From an uncultured Opitutia bacterium (GTDB lineage Bacteria > Verrucomicrobiota > Verrucomicrobiia > Opitutales > UBA953), in contig CALNBE010000158.1 of NCBI GenBank assembly GCA_937874455.1, forward strand, positions 1-6,322: a stretch of 6,322 nucleotides of DNA, read 5' to 3'. This document shows, piece after piece, positions 5,593-6,322 of the stretch. Each line of letters opens with the position of its first letter. The first letter of the stretch is position 1. A model generated the notes under the pieces. The model ran no database searches. It was not told the origin of the DNA and saw nothing but the letters and a program-made list of their open reading frames with translations. Made by a program: the position numbers and the translations under genes.

Positions 5593-6322
5593 ATGCCCGA
5601 AACTGCTTCCTCCGCCGCCCATCCCATCGGGCTCTTCGACTCCGGCGTCGGCGGCCTCAGCATCTGGGAAAAAATCACCGAAGCCCTCCCCCTCGAATCC
5701 ACTCTCTACCTCGCCGACCTCGCCCGCTGCCCCTACGGCCCCCGCCCCCGAGAGGAAATCATCGCCCGCTGCGACCATATCGTCCGCTTCCTCCTCGAGC
5801 AAAACTGCAAACTCGTCGTCGTCGCCTGCAACACCGCCACCGGCTTCGCCATCGACACCCTTCGCCAACGTTTTCCCATCCCCTTCGTCGGCATCGAGCC
5901 CGGCATCAAACCCGCCGCCCTCCACTCCCACACCGGACACATCGGCGTACTCGCCACCACCGGCACTTTTCAGGGAAGACTTTTTCAGGAAACCAAAACC
6001 CGCTTCGCCAACCACGTCGAGGTGCTCATGGCCGAGGGTACCGGCCTCGTCGAACTCGTCGAGCGCGGCGAAACCGATTCCCCCGCCGCGGAAAAACTCC
6101 TCCGCCAATATCTCGAACCCATGCTCGCCGCCCGCATCGACCACCTCGTCCTCGGCTGCACCCATTACCCTTTTCTCGAAAAACCCATCCGCCGCATCAT
6201 CGGCCCCCGCATCACCCTCGTCACCACCGGCTCCGCTGTCGCCCGCCGCACCCGCTTCCTTCTCGAACAACACAACCTTCTCAACGCCTCCTCCCCCGCC
6301 GCCCACCGTTTCCTCGCCACCG
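5593..6322 (+). CDS. murI: Glutamate racemase, C-terminal end missing at the window edge
   Basis: Cofactor-independent racemase that makes D-glutamate from L-glutamate for peptidoglycan precursors. The 243 visible residues follow MurI: IGLFDSGVGGLSIWEKI (12-28), YLADLARCPYGPRPREE (39-55), VVACNTATGFAIDTLR (77-91) with catalytic-type Cys79, FVGIEPGIKPA (98-108), GVLATTGTF (118-126), and LGCTHYPFLEKPIRRI (187-202) with the second catalytic-type Cys189. In the later LVTTGSAVARRT block (209-220), the Asp usual in VDSG/VDTG is Thr211. The enzyme is usually about 260-280 aa, so roughly 20-35 residues and the stop are lost at the right edge. The ATG at 5593 puts the conserved FDSG at residues 15-18, as expected; the leader reads ATTTTTCC with no Shine-Dalgarno. 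Third codon positions are overwhelmingly C. The gene follows the EIIA-DAC gene by 38 bases. Another Asp/Glu racemase is possible but the motifs favour MurI. Confidence 0.93.
   Translation, partial: MPETASSAAHPIGLFDSGVGGLSIWEKITEALPLESTLYLADLARCPYGPRPREEIIARCDHIVRFLLEQNCKLVVVACNTATGFAIDTLRQRFPIPFVGIEPGIKPAALHSHTGHIGVLATTGTFQGRLFQETKTRFANHVEVLMAEGTGLVELVERGETDSPAAEKLLRQYLEPMLAARIDHLVLGCTHYPFLEKPIRRIIGPRITLVTTGSAVARRTRFLLEQHNLLNASSPAAHRFLAT

Noticed and set aside
5242..6306. 354-codon minus-strand open frame
   Set aside because: Antisense to murI and the end of the EIIA-DAC gene; Gly/Glu/Asp-rich shadow with no family features.

Overview
The window looks like a piece of a GC-rich bacterial chromosome. 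My best guess is the Verrucomicrobiota, probably the Opitutae side. The signs are strongly C-ending codons, almost no Shine-Dalgarno sequences, a basic Lys/Ala/Pro-rich protein next to ileS, and a PTS-EIIA/diadenylate-cyclase fusion. This placement is inference; there is no rRNA or other phylogenetic marker in the window to confirm it.

Left half, minus strand: ileS (254-3061, isoleucyl-tRNA synthetase) is followed after 27 bases by a Lys/Ala/Pro-rich reading frame (1-226) that runs off the left edge. That frame is probably the basic N-terminal extension of a DksA/TraR-like or other nucleic-acid-binding protein. The IleRS has two oddities: the HIGH motif reads HIGT, and two of the four cysteines of the C-terminal zinc ribbon are serines.

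Centre: a 168-base divergent intergenic region (3062-3229) separates ileS from the plus-strand genes. It is AT-richer than its surroundings and holds short dyads and an 18-codon upstream reading frame that overlaps the next start codon as ATGA.

Right half, plus strand: a YciA-type acyl-CoA thioesterase (3230-3664), nuoA (3735-4115, a membrane subunit of respiratory complex I, here without nuoB), a terminator-like hairpin (4135-4159), a large three-part signalling protein (4190-5554), and murI (5593 to the right edge, glutamate racemase, 3' end missing). The three-part protein has an N-terminal PTS EIIA type-2 domain with its phosphorylatable histidine, a middle alpha/beta domain that may resemble the pyruvate-kinase C-terminal domain, and a C-terminal DisA_N/DAC diadenylate cyclase domain.

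How they fit together: most genes are housekeeping (translation, acyl-CoA turnover, respiration, peptidoglycan precursor supply). The outstanding one is the EIIA-DAC fusion, which suggests that cyclic di-AMP synthesis is tied to phosphotransfer status (PEP/pyruvate balance). It sits directly upstream of murI, reminiscent of the cell-wall linkage of c-di-AMP cyclase genes in Firmicutes (cdaA-cdaR-glmM). No mobile element, CRISPR array, tRNA or rRNA was seen.
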